From contig NZ_CP025096.1 in the NCBI RefSeq assembly GCF_002831565.1, positions 3,759,027 to 3,823,026 on the forward strand: 64,000 bases of DNA, read 5' to 3'. Source of the stretch: Spirosoma pollinicola (GTDB lineage: Bacteria > Bacteroidota > Bacteroidia > Cytophagales > Spirosomataceae). Position numbers and translations under genes: made by a program. The notes under the pieces were generated by a model. That model ran no database searches. It was not told the DNA's origin and saw only the letters and a program-made list of their open reading frames with translations. Below are positions 27,031 through 35,627 of the stretch, one piece after another; within the stretch, counting starts at the first letter, position 1, and every line of letters starts with the position of its first letter.

Positions 27031-27996
27031 ATGCAACGACGTAATTTTGTAAAATCAACATTTGGCGCGGCCGGCCTAGGCGCGGCCGGCTTAGGTCTGG
27101 CAGGTACCGCTGTAACGAGTGAATCAGTAGCCGGTAACTGGCACTCACAACCGAACTTGCTGGCTAAAAATACCTTCAAGCTGAAATATGCCCCTCACTT
27201 CGGCATGTTCGAAAACAGTGCGGGCAGCGACCTGATCGATCAACTCAAATTCATGGCCGACCTTGGTTTTACGGCCATCGAAGACAACGGCATGATGGGC
27301 CGGGACCCGGCACTTCAAACCAAAATTGGGGAAGAAATGGCTCGTCTTGGTATGAAAATGGGTGTTTTTGTACTCGATAAAGGCGGTAATGGGCAGAATA
27401 CACTGGCCGCTGGAAAAACCGAATTTGTTGATATTTTTCTGGCTGGATGCCGAAAAGCCGTCGAGACAGCAAAGCGAATCAATGGCAAACTGACAACGGT
27501 TGTTCCCGGCGATTTTGAGCGTAATCTGCCAATTGGTATTCAAACCGGGCATGTTATAGACGCCCTTCGCCGGGGTGCCGATATTCTGGCTCCGGCCGGA
27601 GTGGTTATGGTGCTGGAACCCTTGAGCGACACGCCTAACCTATTTTTACGAACATCGGATCAAACGTATGAAATTTGCCGGGCGGTCAACAGTCCATCCT
27701 GTAAAATTCTGTTTGATATCTACCACATGCAGAAAAACGAAGGGCACATTATTCCCCACATTAACTGGTGCTGGAACGAAATTGGCTACTTTCAAATTGG
27801 CGACAACCCAGGCCGTAATGAACCCACAACGGGTGAAATCAATTACAAAAATGTGTTCAAGTACATTTACCAGAAACAAAAAGCCGAGAATAAGGAGTTT
27901 ATTTTCGGTATGGAACACGGGAAGTCGATGAAGGGCAAAGAAGGCGAAGTCGCCCTTATTAAAGCTTATGTAGAATCCGATAGCTTTAGCGTGTAG
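27031..27996 (+). CDS. Hydroxypyruvate isomerase-like TIM-barrel protein, Tat-exported
   Basis: The 321-residue protein begins MQRRNFVKSTFGAAGLG, a Tat signal whose hydrophobic part is a coding tandem repeat (GAAGLGAAGLGLAG). The mature domain is a xylose-isomerase-like TIM barrel (FMADLGFTAIEDNGMMG; VMVLEPLSDTPN; ILFDIYHMQKNEG; YFQIGDNPGRNEP), typical of hydroxypyruvate isomerase-like proteins. It is likely periplasmic, matching the secreted dehydrogenase upstream. The substrate is not known. Confidence 0.85.
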   Translation: MQRRNFVKSTFGAAGLGAAGLGLAGTAVTSESVAGNWHSQPNLLAKNTFKLKYAPHFGMFENSAGSDLIDQLKFMADLGFTAIEDNGMMGRDPALQTKIGEEMARLGMKMGVFVLDKGGNGQNTLAAGKTEFVDIFLAGCRKAVETAKRINGKLTTVVPGDFERNLPIGIQTGHVIDALRRGADILAPAGVVMVLEPLSDTPNLFLRTSDQTYEICRAVNSPSCKILFDIYHMQKNEGHIIPHINWCWNEIGYFQIGDNPGRNEPTTGEINYKNVFKYIYQKQKAENKEFIFGMEHGKSMKGKEGEVALIKAYVESDSFSV

Positions 27997-28003
27997 CGTG
28001 TAG

Positions 28004-28063
28004 TACCGACCGTCTCGGTCGGGCGTAAATAAATTGTATCACACCCGACCGAGACGGTCGGTA
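28004..28063. repeat. REPIN-like nested inverted repeat (CCGACCG-TCT-CGGTCGG)
   Basis: Two 20-nt arms are perfect inverse complements (28004-28023 and 28044-28063). Each arm is itself a hairpin with a CCGACCG/CGGTCGG stem. It lies 7 nt after the TIM-barrel stop codon. Confidence 0.85.
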
Positions 28064-28068
28064 TTACA

Positions 28069-28108
28069 AAAAAGGGGAATCAGGCTGTTTAGCTTGATTC
28101 CCCTTTTT
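28069..28108. terminator. Bidirectional terminator between convergent genes
   Basis: AAAAAGGGGAATCA and TGATTCCCCTTTTT form a perfect 14-bp stem with A/T-tracts on both sides. It serves the TIM-barrel gene on the plus strand and the glycogen-binding-like gene on the minus strand. Confidence 0.85.
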
Positions 28109-28126
28109 CGTTTCTAATTTCTTTTG

Positions 28127-28429
28127 TTAGAGAACAACAACCGAGTTCTCGTCGTATGAAACACCGCTCGGAACATATTTGTCGGCGGCTGAGTCATTCG
28201 TCCATGTTGTACCATCCAAAACGTAGCGGTATTGGTATTCGCCACCAACTGGCAATTCAACCGTCGTTTTGTAAGAACCATCTTTCTGCTTTTTCAGGGC
28301 CTGGGCATCCCAGCCATTGAATTCACCGGCCAGAGCGACCGTCTTAGCACCGTTGACGGCTTCGGCCGACAACTCAAACGTTACTTTTGCAAGGGGCTTG
28401 CTTTTGAGGAATTGTTTGGCAACTGCCAT
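28127..28429 (-). CDS. Isoamylase N-terminal / CBM48-like glycogen-binding domain protein
   Basis: The 100-residue protein is a stand-alone early-set domain: VALAGEFNGWDAQALKKQKDG...GEYQYRYVLDGTTWTND is the AMPK-beta/CBM48 pattern, including the aromatic residues that bind alpha-glucans. It has no signal peptide and is cytoplasmic. Stand-alone versions are common in Bacteroidota and may target glycogen, but no partner enzyme is nearby. Confidence 0.85.
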   Translation of the reverse strand: MAVAKQFLKSKPLAKVTFELSAEAVNGAKTVALAGEFNGWDAQALKKQKDGSYKTTVELPVGGEYQYRYVLDGTTWTNDSAADKYVPSGVSYDENSVVVL

Positions 28430-28455
28430 ATAGGTTAACTATTTTGTTTTCAGTG

Positions 28456-28463
28456 CAAAGTTA
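28456..28463 (-). promoter_or_regulatory. Predicted promoter of the CBM48-like gene (TAACTTTG)
   Basis: The minus strand reads TAACTTTG, matching TAnnTTTG, about 27 nt before the start codon. The rest of the gap up to 28702 is AT-rich and otherwise empty. Confidence 0.55.
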
Positions 28464-28702
28464 TAATGCAAAATCGGTAATATAATAGTTATCAATAGGT
28501 TAAGGTTAAATATTCTTTATATAATACTAATTAATATATTTTGTTTTATAATTACTTGTCTAAAAAACGTACTATTTTAGAATAGCACTTTAGTTGATCT
28601 ATCAATTTTTAGTAAATACTATAACCAGCCAAAAGCTACGTTATGCGCGTTCTTGACACGCTTTGCCAGCTGTATGGAATTTGTTGGAAAATTAGATGGT
28701 CG

Positions 28703-29371
28703 TCACGCCGACTGCGCCGAATACGCTCTGTACTCACGAGTCCAGTGCCATGCTCCCTGAAAGGCAATCAGGCAAAAAACAGCGTATTCGACACCGACCA
28801 GTTTTACACCTTTCGTAAAATACATATAGGTGCTGATGATGTCGACAAGCAGCCACACCCACCAGCATTCCAGCTTTTTCTGAATCATCATGAATGTACC
28901 AATAATACTCATGACCGTTGTAAACGAATCGAGATAGGGGAATGCGCTTGGCTGGCTGAATAAGACCGGAAACCAGACGTGCAGGTTCTGTGCGAAGGTG
29001 CCCAAAACACCCATAGCGACCACCCCGCCAAGCAACACTAGAACCAGGGGTTTACCCAGAAGCCGGGTAATACGAAGCTCATTGCGGCTGTCGGCTTCCA
29101 GGGCTTTGGGGTGTGTCCAGCGCCACCAGCCTTGCAGGTTCGTGATAAAGAAGAAAACCTGCAAAAACATATCGGGGTAGAGCTGAATCTGGAAGAACAA
29201 AAAGAAGAAAAGCAGCACACTGGCGGCTCCGATGGGCCAGCTCCATACGTTGGCTTTGGCGGCTAGCCAGGTGGCTACCGCACCTGATAAGGCCCCGAAA
29301 AATTCGAGGTAACTCATGGGGTAATCCCATACCGTAAAGAAAATCGTGTGGATGTCGAAAAAATCGGCCAT
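28703..29371 (-). CDS. pnuC: Nicotinamide riboside/mononucleotide transporter PnuC
   Basis: The 222-residue membrane protein has about seven hydrophobic segments and PnuC signatures: EFFGALSGAVATWLAAKANVWSWPIG near the N-terminus and FFFITNLQGWWRWTHP. PnuC proteins move nicotinamide riboside by facilitated diffusion for NAD salvage. No NadR-type kinase or NAD riboswitch is visible here. It is divergent from the dehydrogenase operon, with a 74-nt gap. Confidence 0.92.
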   Translation of the reverse strand: MADFFDIHTIFFTVWDYPMSYLEFFGALSGAVATWLAAKANVWSWPIGAASVLLFFFLFFQIQLYPDMFLQVFFFITNLQGWWRWTHPKALEADSRNELRITRLLGKPLVLVLLGGVVAMGVLGTFAQNLHVWFPVLFSQPSAFPYLDSFTTVMSIIGTFMMIQKKLECWWVWLLVDIISTYMYFTKGVKLVGVEYAVFCLIAFQGAWHWTREYRAYSAQSA

Positions 29372-29445
29372 GGATAAAAAAAAACGGCGGGGGTTCTCTA
29401 CTTTAACTGCACGAAAGTACGGATTAACCCTTTACCTAAACCTTT

Positions 29446-30639
29446 ATGCAACGTATTGCTATGCTTGGGGGCGGCTTCATTGGCCGCTTCTATGCCGAAT
29501 CCATCCACGGTCAGCGCAGCCGCGACAAAGTGGTTGCCATTTATGCTCGTCGGGAGGAAACCGCCCAGAAATTTGCGACCGACTACGGCTGTGATTTTGC
29601 TTCAACCAACATGGAAGAAGTAATCGCCCACCCCAACGTGGACATGGTTTGTATTGCCCTTCCTAATAACATCCACGAAATGGCGGTTAACCTCTGCGCC
29701 AAACACAAAAAATCGGTGGTATGTACAAAACCGCTGGGCCGTAATGCCGACGAAGCCCTGCGCATGATGCAGACGGTTGAAGAAGCAGGCATTTTTGCGG
29801 GTTATCTGGAAGACTTATGCTACACACCAAAATTCCTCAAATCGCTGGAAAGTGTTAAAAGTGGCGCACTGGGTCGCATTCTCTGGGCGAAATCGCGCGA
29901 AACGCACCCCGGCCCGCACTCCGACTGGTTTTGGGATAAAGAGCAGGCCGGGGGGGGATGTATGCTCGATCTGGGTTGCCATTGTGTCGAAATTTCCCGG
30001 AACTTCATTGGGAAAGATGTGAAGCCCATAGAGGTCATGTGCTGGGCCGCTACGCAGGTGAAACCGATTGATGCTGAAGACCACGCTATTGCCCTGGTAA
30101 AATACGAAAATGGGGCTATCGGGCAGTTCGAAGTAAGCTGGACGTTCCGGGGCGGCATGGACCTTCGCGATGAGGTCATGGGAACGGAAGGTACCATCTG
30201 GATCAACAATTTCCTTCGAACGGGCTTTGAGATGTTCACCACGGGTACAGGTGCCGATTACGTGGCGGAAAAAGCCGAATCCAATACTGGCTGGCTATTT
30301 CCCGTTGGCGATGAAGTCAATGATCTGGGATACAATCACATGTTTACAGACATGTTCAAATCGCAGGAGGAAGGCCGCGAACCCGCCGAAACCTTCTATG
30401 ATGGATATGTCGTGAATGCCGTTCTCGATGCCGCCTATAAATCAGCCGAAACGAAACAGTGGGAAAAAGTAAACCTGCCGGTCTGGCGCGGACAGGAGGG
30501 TCTCAAACCCGAATCGACGCTGGTCGAGTACGACGCCGATCACTATCTCATCAAGCAGGAAATGACCCACGATGGCCGGAACAAGGTGATTTTGAAAGAA
30601 AAAGCCAGTGGAAAAATCATTGAACGGGATTTGGTTTAG
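29446..30639 (+). CDS. Gfo/Idh/MocA family oxidoreductase
   Basis: The 397-residue protein begins MQRIAMLGGGFIGRFYAESI, an NAD(P)-binding Rossmann motif. It has EEVIAHPNVDMVCIALPN and CTKPLGRNADEALRM, where the EKP-type lysine site reads TKP, and then GGGCMLDLGCHCVE in the substrate domain. The family oxidises sugars, inositols or amino sugars. It is the first gene of a probable operon with an SDR, a ROK kinase and a SIS isomerase, suggesting use of an unusual sugar. Confidence 0.9.
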   Translation: MQRIAMLGGGFIGRFYAESIHGQRSRDKVVAIYARREETAQKFATDYGCDFASTNMEEVIAHPNVDMVCIALPNNIHEMAVNLCAKHKKSVVCTKPLGRNADEALRMMQTVEEAGIFAGYLEDLCYTPKFLKSLESVKSGALGRILWAKSRETHPGPHSDWFWDKEQAGGGCMLDLGCHCVEISRNFIGKDVKPIEVMCWAATQVKPIDAEDHAIALVKYENGAIGQFEVSWTFRGGMDLRDEVMGTEGTIWINNFLRTGFEMFTTGTGADYVAEKAESNTGWLFPVGDEVNDLGYNHMFTDMFKSQEEGREPAETFYDGYVVNAVLDAAYKSAETKQWEKVNLPVWRGQEGLKPESTLVEYDADHYLIKQEMTHDGRNKVILKEKASGKIIERDLV

Positions 30640-30706
30640 ATGAACGTATAAAAGGAAGAGTGGGTACTAAGTGTTCATACTCCTTTTAGTCCTTATTACT
30701 ACACAT

Positions 30707-31489
30707 ATGTGGTTAGAATCTAAAAAAATCGTTGTCATTGGCGGCACAACGGGTATGGGCTTGTCGGCGGCACTGGCGTTCGTTCGTGAAGGGGCGCAGG
30801 TTGTCGTGGTCGGGCGAAACCCCGAAAGTTGTGCCGTAGCCGAAAAACAACTCGATGGCAATGGGCTGGCCATGTCGGGCGATGCCGCCGATCCGCAAAC
30901 GGCTCCTGAGGCCATTGCGCTGTGTCAGCAGATTTTTGGCGGTTTCGATGGGTTGTTTCATGTCGCGGGTGGGAGCGGTCGACGGTTCGGTGATGGCCCT
31001 CTGCACGATATTACGCTCGATGGCTGGAATTATACGGTTAACCTCAACCTAACCTCATTGATGTTGTCGAACCAGGCTGCCGTTCGGGTATTCCGGGCGC
31101 AGGGTGGAGGGGGCGTTATCCTGAACATGGGTTCTGTGCTCGGGTCCAGTCCGTCGCCCGCCTATTTTGCTACACATGCCTACGCGGCCATGAAATCGGC
31201 TGTAATTGGGTTTACCAAGTCGGTGGCGGCCTACTATGCCAACGATAACATACGTGTCAATGTGCTGGCACCGGCCCTTGTCGAAACCCCAATGGCGCAA
31301 CGTGCCACAAAAGATGAAACAATCATAGCGTTCACCAAAACCAAGCAACCGCTCGATGGGGGTCGTATTGGCCTTCCTTCTGATTTGGATGGTGCTGCCG
31401 TCTATTTTATGTCCGATTATTCGGCCTTCACCACCGGCCAGGTGCTCACGGTAGATGGCGGCTGGAGCGTAAGCGAAGGACAGATATGA
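30707..31489 (+). CDS. SDR family oxidoreductase
   Basis: The ATG at 30707 gives 260 residues beginning MWLESKKIVVIGGTTGMGL; an upstream start would add a non-conserved hydrophobic stretch. Motifs are GGTTGMG for cofactor, AGGSG in place of the usual NNAG, a Tyr-x-x-x-Lys (YAAMK), and GQVLTVDGG at the end. It overlaps the ROK kinase gene by 4 nt, indicating coupled translation. The substrate is likely a sugar derivative, inferred from neighbours. Confidence 0.88.
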   Translation: MWLESKKIVVIGGTTGMGLSAALAFVREGAQVVVVGRNPESCAVAEKQLDGNGLAMSGDAADPQTAPEAIALCQQIFGGFDGLFHVAGGSGRRFGDGPLHDITLDGWNYTVNLNLTSLMLSNQAAVRVFRAQGGGGVILNMGSVLGSSPSPAYFATHAYAAMKSAVIGFTKSVAAYYANDNIRVNVLAPALVETPMAQRATKDETIIAFTKTKQPLDGGRIGLPSDLDGAAVYFMSDYSAFTTGQVLTVDGGWSVSEGQI

Positions 31490-32367
31490 CCACCGCAATT
31501 GGCATTGACCTTGGGGGCACCTGGATTAAAGGGGTGCTCATGGATATTGAAACCGGCGAACTAGTTAAGCAGCTTTATCACCCTACGCTTGGCGACAAAG
31601 ACTGGAAGCAGGCTGTGGCTGAATCCGTTGCCGATCTGCGTAACGAATCAGCAGGGGCGGTGCGTGCCATTGGGCTGTCGGCCCCTGGTTTGCCGGGTCC
31701 AACGAATGAATCCATCGCTTTTATGCCCGGTCGGTTGAGCGGACTTGAAGGGTTTCATTGGGGAAATTTTCTGAACGATACCGTTTACGTTGTCAACGAC
31801 GCCCATGCGGCTCTGCTGGCCGAAAGTCGCTTTGGCGTTGCCAAAGGTCAGAAGAATGTCGTGATGCTAACGCTTGGTACGGGCGTTGGTGGCGGGATTC
31901 TGATAGACGGAAAGTTGTATCAGGGTAACTTTCAGAAAGCAGGCCATATGGGCCATGTAACTGTAGATGCCGATGGCGACCGCGATATTACGGGTATGCC
32001 AGGGAGTCTGGAAGATGCCATTGGCAATGCCACCATTGAGAAACGATCACTGGGTCGGTTTACGTCGACCTACGAATTGCTCGAAGCCTATAAAAAAGGT
32101 GACTATTTTGCGCAGTGGGTCTGGCTGTCGTCGGTTCGGAAGCTAGCCATAGGGATTAGTTCTTTTGTGAATTTATTCTCGCCGGATTTAGTCGTGCTAG
32201 GTGGGGGTATAACCCAGGCCGAAGATGATTTACTATTGCCACTTGCCGAGTTCATGAACCTCTACGAATGGCGTCCCGGTGGGATGGAAACACCCATTAA
32301 AATCGCTCAATTTGGCGATATGGCTGGCGCTATTGGAGCCGCAAGTTTCGCGATACAGTGTTCTTGA
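31486..32367 (+). CDS. ROK family sugar kinase-like protein
   Basis: The 293-residue protein has IGIDLGGTWIKGVL (phosphate 1), VVNDAHAALLAE (catalytic Asp), LTLGTGVGGGILI (phosphate 2) and LVVLGGGI (adenosine). The Cys-rich zinc motif CxCGxxGCxE usual in ROK proteins is missing; its place reads GHMGHVTVDADGD. It may phosphorylate a hexose or amino sugar supplied by the upstream dehydrogenases. The absence of the zinc cluster makes specificity uncertain. Confidence 0.85.
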   Translation: MTTAIGIDLGGTWIKGVLMDIETGELVKQLYHPTLGDKDWKQAVAESVADLRNESAGAVRAIGLSAPGLPGPTNESIAFMPGRLSGLEGFHWGNFLNDTVYVVNDAHAALLAESRFGVAKGQKNVVMLTLGTGVGGGILIDGKLYQGNFQKAGHMGHVTVDADGDRDITGMPGSLEDAIGNATIEKRSLGRFTSTYELLEAYKKGDYFAQWVWLSSVRKLAIGISSFVNLFSPDLVVLGGGITQAEDDLLLPLAEFMNLYEWRPGGMETPIKIAQFGDMAGAIGAASFAIQCS

Positions 32368-32395
32368 CAAGACCCACCCAATTTTAAGTGGTGCG

Positions 32396-32528
32396 ATCGG
32401 CCTGGCGCGGGTATTCACCCGTGCCTATTAATGTTGCCAGTATTTACTGGCGTTTTTGAGTAGATAGTTTGCGCCAGTAAATACTGGCGATATTAACAGG
32501 CACGGGTAAATACCCGCGCCAGGCCGAT
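32396..32528. repeat. Large REPIN-like inverted repeat with two palindromes per arm
   Basis: Two 57-nt arms (32396-32452 and 32472-32528) are near-perfect inverse complements. Each arm carries two hairpins, CGGGTATTCACCCG and CCAGTATTTACTGG, making four REP-like units in one element. It interrupts the operon between the ROK kinase and SIS genes. Confidence 0.88.
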
Positions 32529-32545
32529 TGCCAGATTCCATCAAT

Positions 32546-33346
32546 ATGATAAGTCAATACATCCAAAAGTGCCGTCAGATTCTCGATACGGTAGACGCAC
32601 AAAAAACACAAATTGAAGAAGCCGCCCGGTGGTTTGCCGATACGATTCTGGCCGGCCGCATGGTGCATGTGTTCGGGTCAGGGCACAGCCGGATCATGGT
32701 CGAAGAAATGTGGCCACGCTATGGCTCCTTTCCCGGCTTCAACCCCATTGTTGAACTGTCGCTAACATTCCATAATCTCGTGGTAGGGGCCAATGGGCAA
32801 CGTCAGGCCATGTTTTTGGAGAACGTACCCGGATTTGCCGACCGTATCCTCCGAAATTATGACCTGTCAAATCAGGATGCTGCGCTCGTAATTTCCTCAT
32901 CGGGATGTAATGTCGTGCCCATCGAAATGGCCGAGTTGTTTCAACGGCGGGGTGTAAAAGTAGTAGCGTTGATTACAAAAGACCACGCAGAACAAAGCAC
33001 CAGCAAACGGAGCGATGGCAAAAAGCTGAGCGACTTTGCCGATTTGATTCTGGACACGGGTGCGCCCGTTGGCGACGCTATGCTAACGGTCCCAAATCTG
33101 GATACGCCCGTTGCACCCGGCAGCACAGTTGGCGGAGCTGTCATCGTAAACTGTATTAAAGCCGAAGTTGCTCGTTTACTTACCGAAGCAGGTCATCCCC
33201 CCAAAGTGCTTAGCGCGGGTGTTGTGGTGGGTGCCGAGCGGGCGGTCGACTTGTTTGAGGCTGCCTATGACGAACACGCACATCGATTGGCTAAATTGTA
33301 TGCGAATGTGGGCATACCCAGCTATGTAAGCCAGACAAACCGCTAA
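32546..33346 (+). CDS. SIS domain protein (UPF0309-like phosphosugar isomerase/binding)
   Basis: Starting at ATG 32546 gives 266 residues. The SIS fold is shown by MVHVFGSGHSRIMVEEMWPR, ALVISSSGCNVVPIEMAE and VVALITKDHAEQS. The long insert AMFLENVPGFADRIL is characteristic of the UPF0309 group, in which no reaction has been established. Together with the kinase upstream it suggests metabolism of a phosphorylated amino sugar or ketose. TTG at 32528 is an alternative start but lies at the repeat edge. Confidence 0.85.
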   Translation: MISQYIQKCRQILDTVDAQKTQIEEAARWFADTILAGRMVHVFGSGHSRIMVEEMWPRYGSFPGFNPIVELSLTFHNLVVGANGQRQAMFLENVPGFADRILRNYDLSNQDAALVISSSGCNVVPIEMAELFQRRGVKVVALITKDHAEQSTSKRSDGKKLSDFADLILDTGAPVGDAMLTVPNLDTPVAPGSTVGGAVIVNCIKAEVARLLTEAGHPPKVLSAGVVVGAERAVDLFEAAYDEHAHRLAKLYANVGIPSYVSQTNR

Positions 33347-33352
33347 TCTGCC

Positions 33353-33856
33353 ATGATTGAAACGCCCCGCCTGACGTTGATGCCGCTCACACTTGACCAG
33401 CTTCGTCTCCACATCGCTAATAAGTATGAGCTAGAGCAAACATTAGGCTTACAAAAGGGGAGTCGACAGGCATGGGAGCCTGTATTGAGCATCATTGTGC
33501 ATTTCACGATTCCTCGCTTGCAGAACCCCAAACTCGATCCAATGTATCACACGATGTGGCTGGCCGTTGATCGGGAGAAAAAACAGTTTGTGGCCGAAGC
33601 AAAGTTTAAAGGTGAACCTGATGAAACCGGAGCCATCGAAATAGGCTATGGAACGTATCCGGGGTTTCAGCGGAAAGGGTATATGACTGAAATGGTTGGC
33701 GGGATGCTGAATTGGGCACGTCAGCAACCGGGTGTCCAGCGTGTAGTGGCCGACACAACTGCCGAAAATGTAGCCTCACAAAAAGTGCTGGAAAAAAATG
33801 ACTTCCGTTTGTTCGACCAAATCGAAGACATGCTCTGGTGGGAGATTAGTATATAA
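33353..33856 (+). CDS. GNAT family N-acetyltransferase (RimJ/RimL-like)
   Basis: The 167-residue protein starts MIETPRLTLMPLTLDQL and has the acetyl-CoA motif A region EIGYGTYPGFQRKGYMTEMVGGML and the late motif VASQKVLEKNDF. It follows the SIS gene by 6 nt. The substrate is unknown; possibilities are an amino sugar from the operon or a protein N-terminus. Confidence 0.88.
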   Translation: MIETPRLTLMPLTLDQLRLHIANKYELEQTLGLQKGSRQAWEPVLSIIVHFTIPRLQNPKLDPMYHTMWLAVDREKKQFVAEAKFKGEPDETGAIEIGYGTYPGFQRKGYMTEMVGGMLNWARQQPGVQRVVADTTAENVASQKVLEKNDFRLFDQIEDMLWWEISI

Positions 33857-33896
33857 AAACCCGGCCCTTCTTTTCGAAACATTAACCCATACGATT

Positions 33897-34925
33897 TTGC
33901 AGCCCGTTCCTATAAAAACCACTGTTGTCGGCTCAATGCCGTTTCCCGGCTGGCTCGAATTTTCCAGCCAGAACCTTTCGCAATTCGGCCCGGCCGATAT
34001 CAATGAAATGATTGAAGATGCCGTTGTGGCATCCGTTCACGATCAGGTTTCAGCGGGTCTGGACGTTATTACCGATGGCGAACAAACCCGTTTCGACTTT
34101 AATCTGTCTTTCTACGGCTATATCAACGGTATTCAGAACAACGAAACCGAACTCCGGCGATTTGGGCCACCTGCCCACGATCAGCGGGGTAAACACAACA
34201 TCGTGGAGCCGTTGACAGCTCCCAGGGGCCTGGGCGTTGTGGAAGAATATCTTCGCCTAAAACGGCTCGCTCCCGAAGGGCAAGGGCTTAAGGTTTCTAT
34301 TCCCGGACCTTATACACTCAGCGGCCGCTTGTTGCCGGGGAGTTTGTATAAAGATCGCTGGGAGGTGACCGAAGCCCTTTTGCCATTGGTCAATAAAGAA
34401 ATTGCCGATCTGGTTGCGTTGGGTGTACCCGAAATTTGCGTTGACGAACCGTCGATGTCGTGTTATGCATACCGCGAAGACACCAAACGGTTTGTGGACA
34501 TTTTTAACCGGACAGTAGCACCGGGCGTAGGCAAAACGCGCCTGTCCATGCACCTCTGTTTCGGGAATTACAAAGGCCGGTCGGTGGGTAAAAAATCCAT
34601 TGCCCCCATGTTTCCCGATTTTCTGGACATGACCGTCGATGAGCTTCACTCTGAAATGACGATCCTGAATTTCTCGGAAGTGAACCTGTTAGCGCGTTTT
34701 GCCGAAAAGTTCGACGTGGCGGTGGGCGTCATCGATGTAAAGAGCTATTACATCGAAACCCCCGAAGACGTAGCCGAACGCATTCGTAAGTGTCTGCCTT
34801 ACGTTCCTGCCGAAAAACTGGCCGTTGCCCCCGACTGTGGCTTAAGCCAAACCGCCCGCTGGGCTGCGAAACAAAAATTAGCCAACATGGTGGCAGGAGC
34901 GAAAATTGTACGAGGTAATCTCTGA
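33897..34925 (+). CDS. MetE C-terminal-domain-only methyltransferase (cobalamin-independent methionine synthase family)
   Basis: The protein corresponds to the catalytic C-terminal barrel of MetE without the N-terminal domain (about 342 residues). It starts IKTTVVGSMPFPGWLE, has ITDGEQTRFDF, zinc ligands HLC (MHLCFGN) and the late Cys (APDCGLSQTARW). The start is uncertain: TTG at 33897 gives a sensible N-terminus, while an upstream in-frame ATG at 33798 overlaps the GNAT gene by 59 nt. Short forms occur in archaea and some bacteria and can use other methyl donors. The stop codon abuts a repeat element. Confidence 0.85.
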   Translation: MQPVPIKTTVVGSMPFPGWLEFSSQNLSQFGPADINEMIEDAVVASVHDQVSAGLDVITDGEQTRFDFNLSFYGYINGIQNNETELRRFGPPAHDQRGKHNIVEPLTAPRGLGVVEEYLRLKRLAPEGQGLKVSIPGPYTLSGRLLPGSLYKDRWEVTEALLPLVNKEIADLVALGVPEICVDEPSMSCYAYREDTKRFVDIFNRTVAPGVGKTRLSMHLCFGNYKGRSVGKKSIAPMFPDFLDMTVDELHSEMTILNFSEVNLLARFAEKFDVAVGVIDVKSYYIETPEDVAERIRKCLPYVPAEKLAVAPDCGLSQTARWAAKQKLANMVAGAKIVRGNL

Positions 34926-35072
34926 ACCGGGATTTTTACAAGATTCAAAAGGATTAAAAAGATTGATACAAGAGGCAGAACTATTTTAACTGAACTTTAA
35001 TGAGGAAGACTAGCAGTATAGCCTTGTGCATTAATCTTGTCTAATCCTTTAAATCTTGTAAAAAATCCCGGT
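34926..35072. repeat. ACCGGGATTTT inverted-repeat element, copy 2
   Basis: The left end follows the MetE-like stop codon directly (TGA then ACCGGGATTTT). The right end, read on the minus strand, is again TGAACCGGGATTTT. The last 11 codons of the thioesterase gene on the minus strand are written in its right arm. The centre is less palindromic than in copy 1. Confidence 0.85.
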
Positions 35073-35622
35073 TCAGACTCGCTGTCAGCTCACACCGTTC
35101 CTTCTCCAGTTTATCGATATTCTCGGTGAGCAGCATCCGCGTTTTGGCGTTGTCGAAATGTTCACCGTAGGAAGCCCGAAGCTCTTTACGTTTCATAGCC
35201 TCCAGAAATCGACGCACATCGTCGGGCGTTTCGAGTAGGAGGGGAGGTACTTCGGTCGGCTGGTCAGCATCATCTTTCGCTACCATCGTGAAGTAGGACG
35301 TGTTTGTATGCTTTACGCTTCCCGTTTTTACATTCTCGGCAATAACTTTGATCCCTACAACCAGCGATGTCCGGCCCACGTAATTAACCGAGGCCATAAA
35401 CGAGACTAACTCGCCCACATCGACTGGTTGCCTAAAATTGACCCCATCGACGGATACGGTCACGCAATACTGGCCAGCATGTTTAGCCGAGCACGCATAA
35501 GCAACTTTATCCATCAACGACAATAAAATGCCGCCATGCACCCGGCCACCAAAATTAGCATAAGACGGAATCATTAATTCGGTAAGCGTAGTGCGCGAAT
35601 GGCTAACGGGTTTGGCGTTCAT
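35041..35622 (-). CDS. Acyl-CoA thioesterase (hot-dog fold)
   Basis: The 193-residue protein shows the hot-dog thioesterase pattern: ELMIPSYANFGGRVHGGILLSLMDKVAYACSAKH with the central Asp, and VDGVNFRQPVDVGELVSF. It matches the YciA/BACH type. The final residues NRDFLQDLKD and the stop codon come from the adjacent repeat element, so the native C-terminus was probably replaced when the element inserted. A 35-residue charged tail before it is less conserved. Confidence 0.9.
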   Translation of the reverse strand: MNAKPVSHSRTTLTELMIPSYANFGGRVHGGILLSLMDKVAYACSAKHAGQYCVTVSVDGVNFRQPVDVGELVSFMASVNYVGRTSLVVGIKVIAENVKTGSVKHTNTSYFTMVAKDDADQPTEVPPLLLETPDDVRRFLEAMKRKELRASYGEHFDNAKTRMLLTENIDKLEKERCELTASLNRDFLQDLKD

Positions 35623-35627
35623 CAGTG

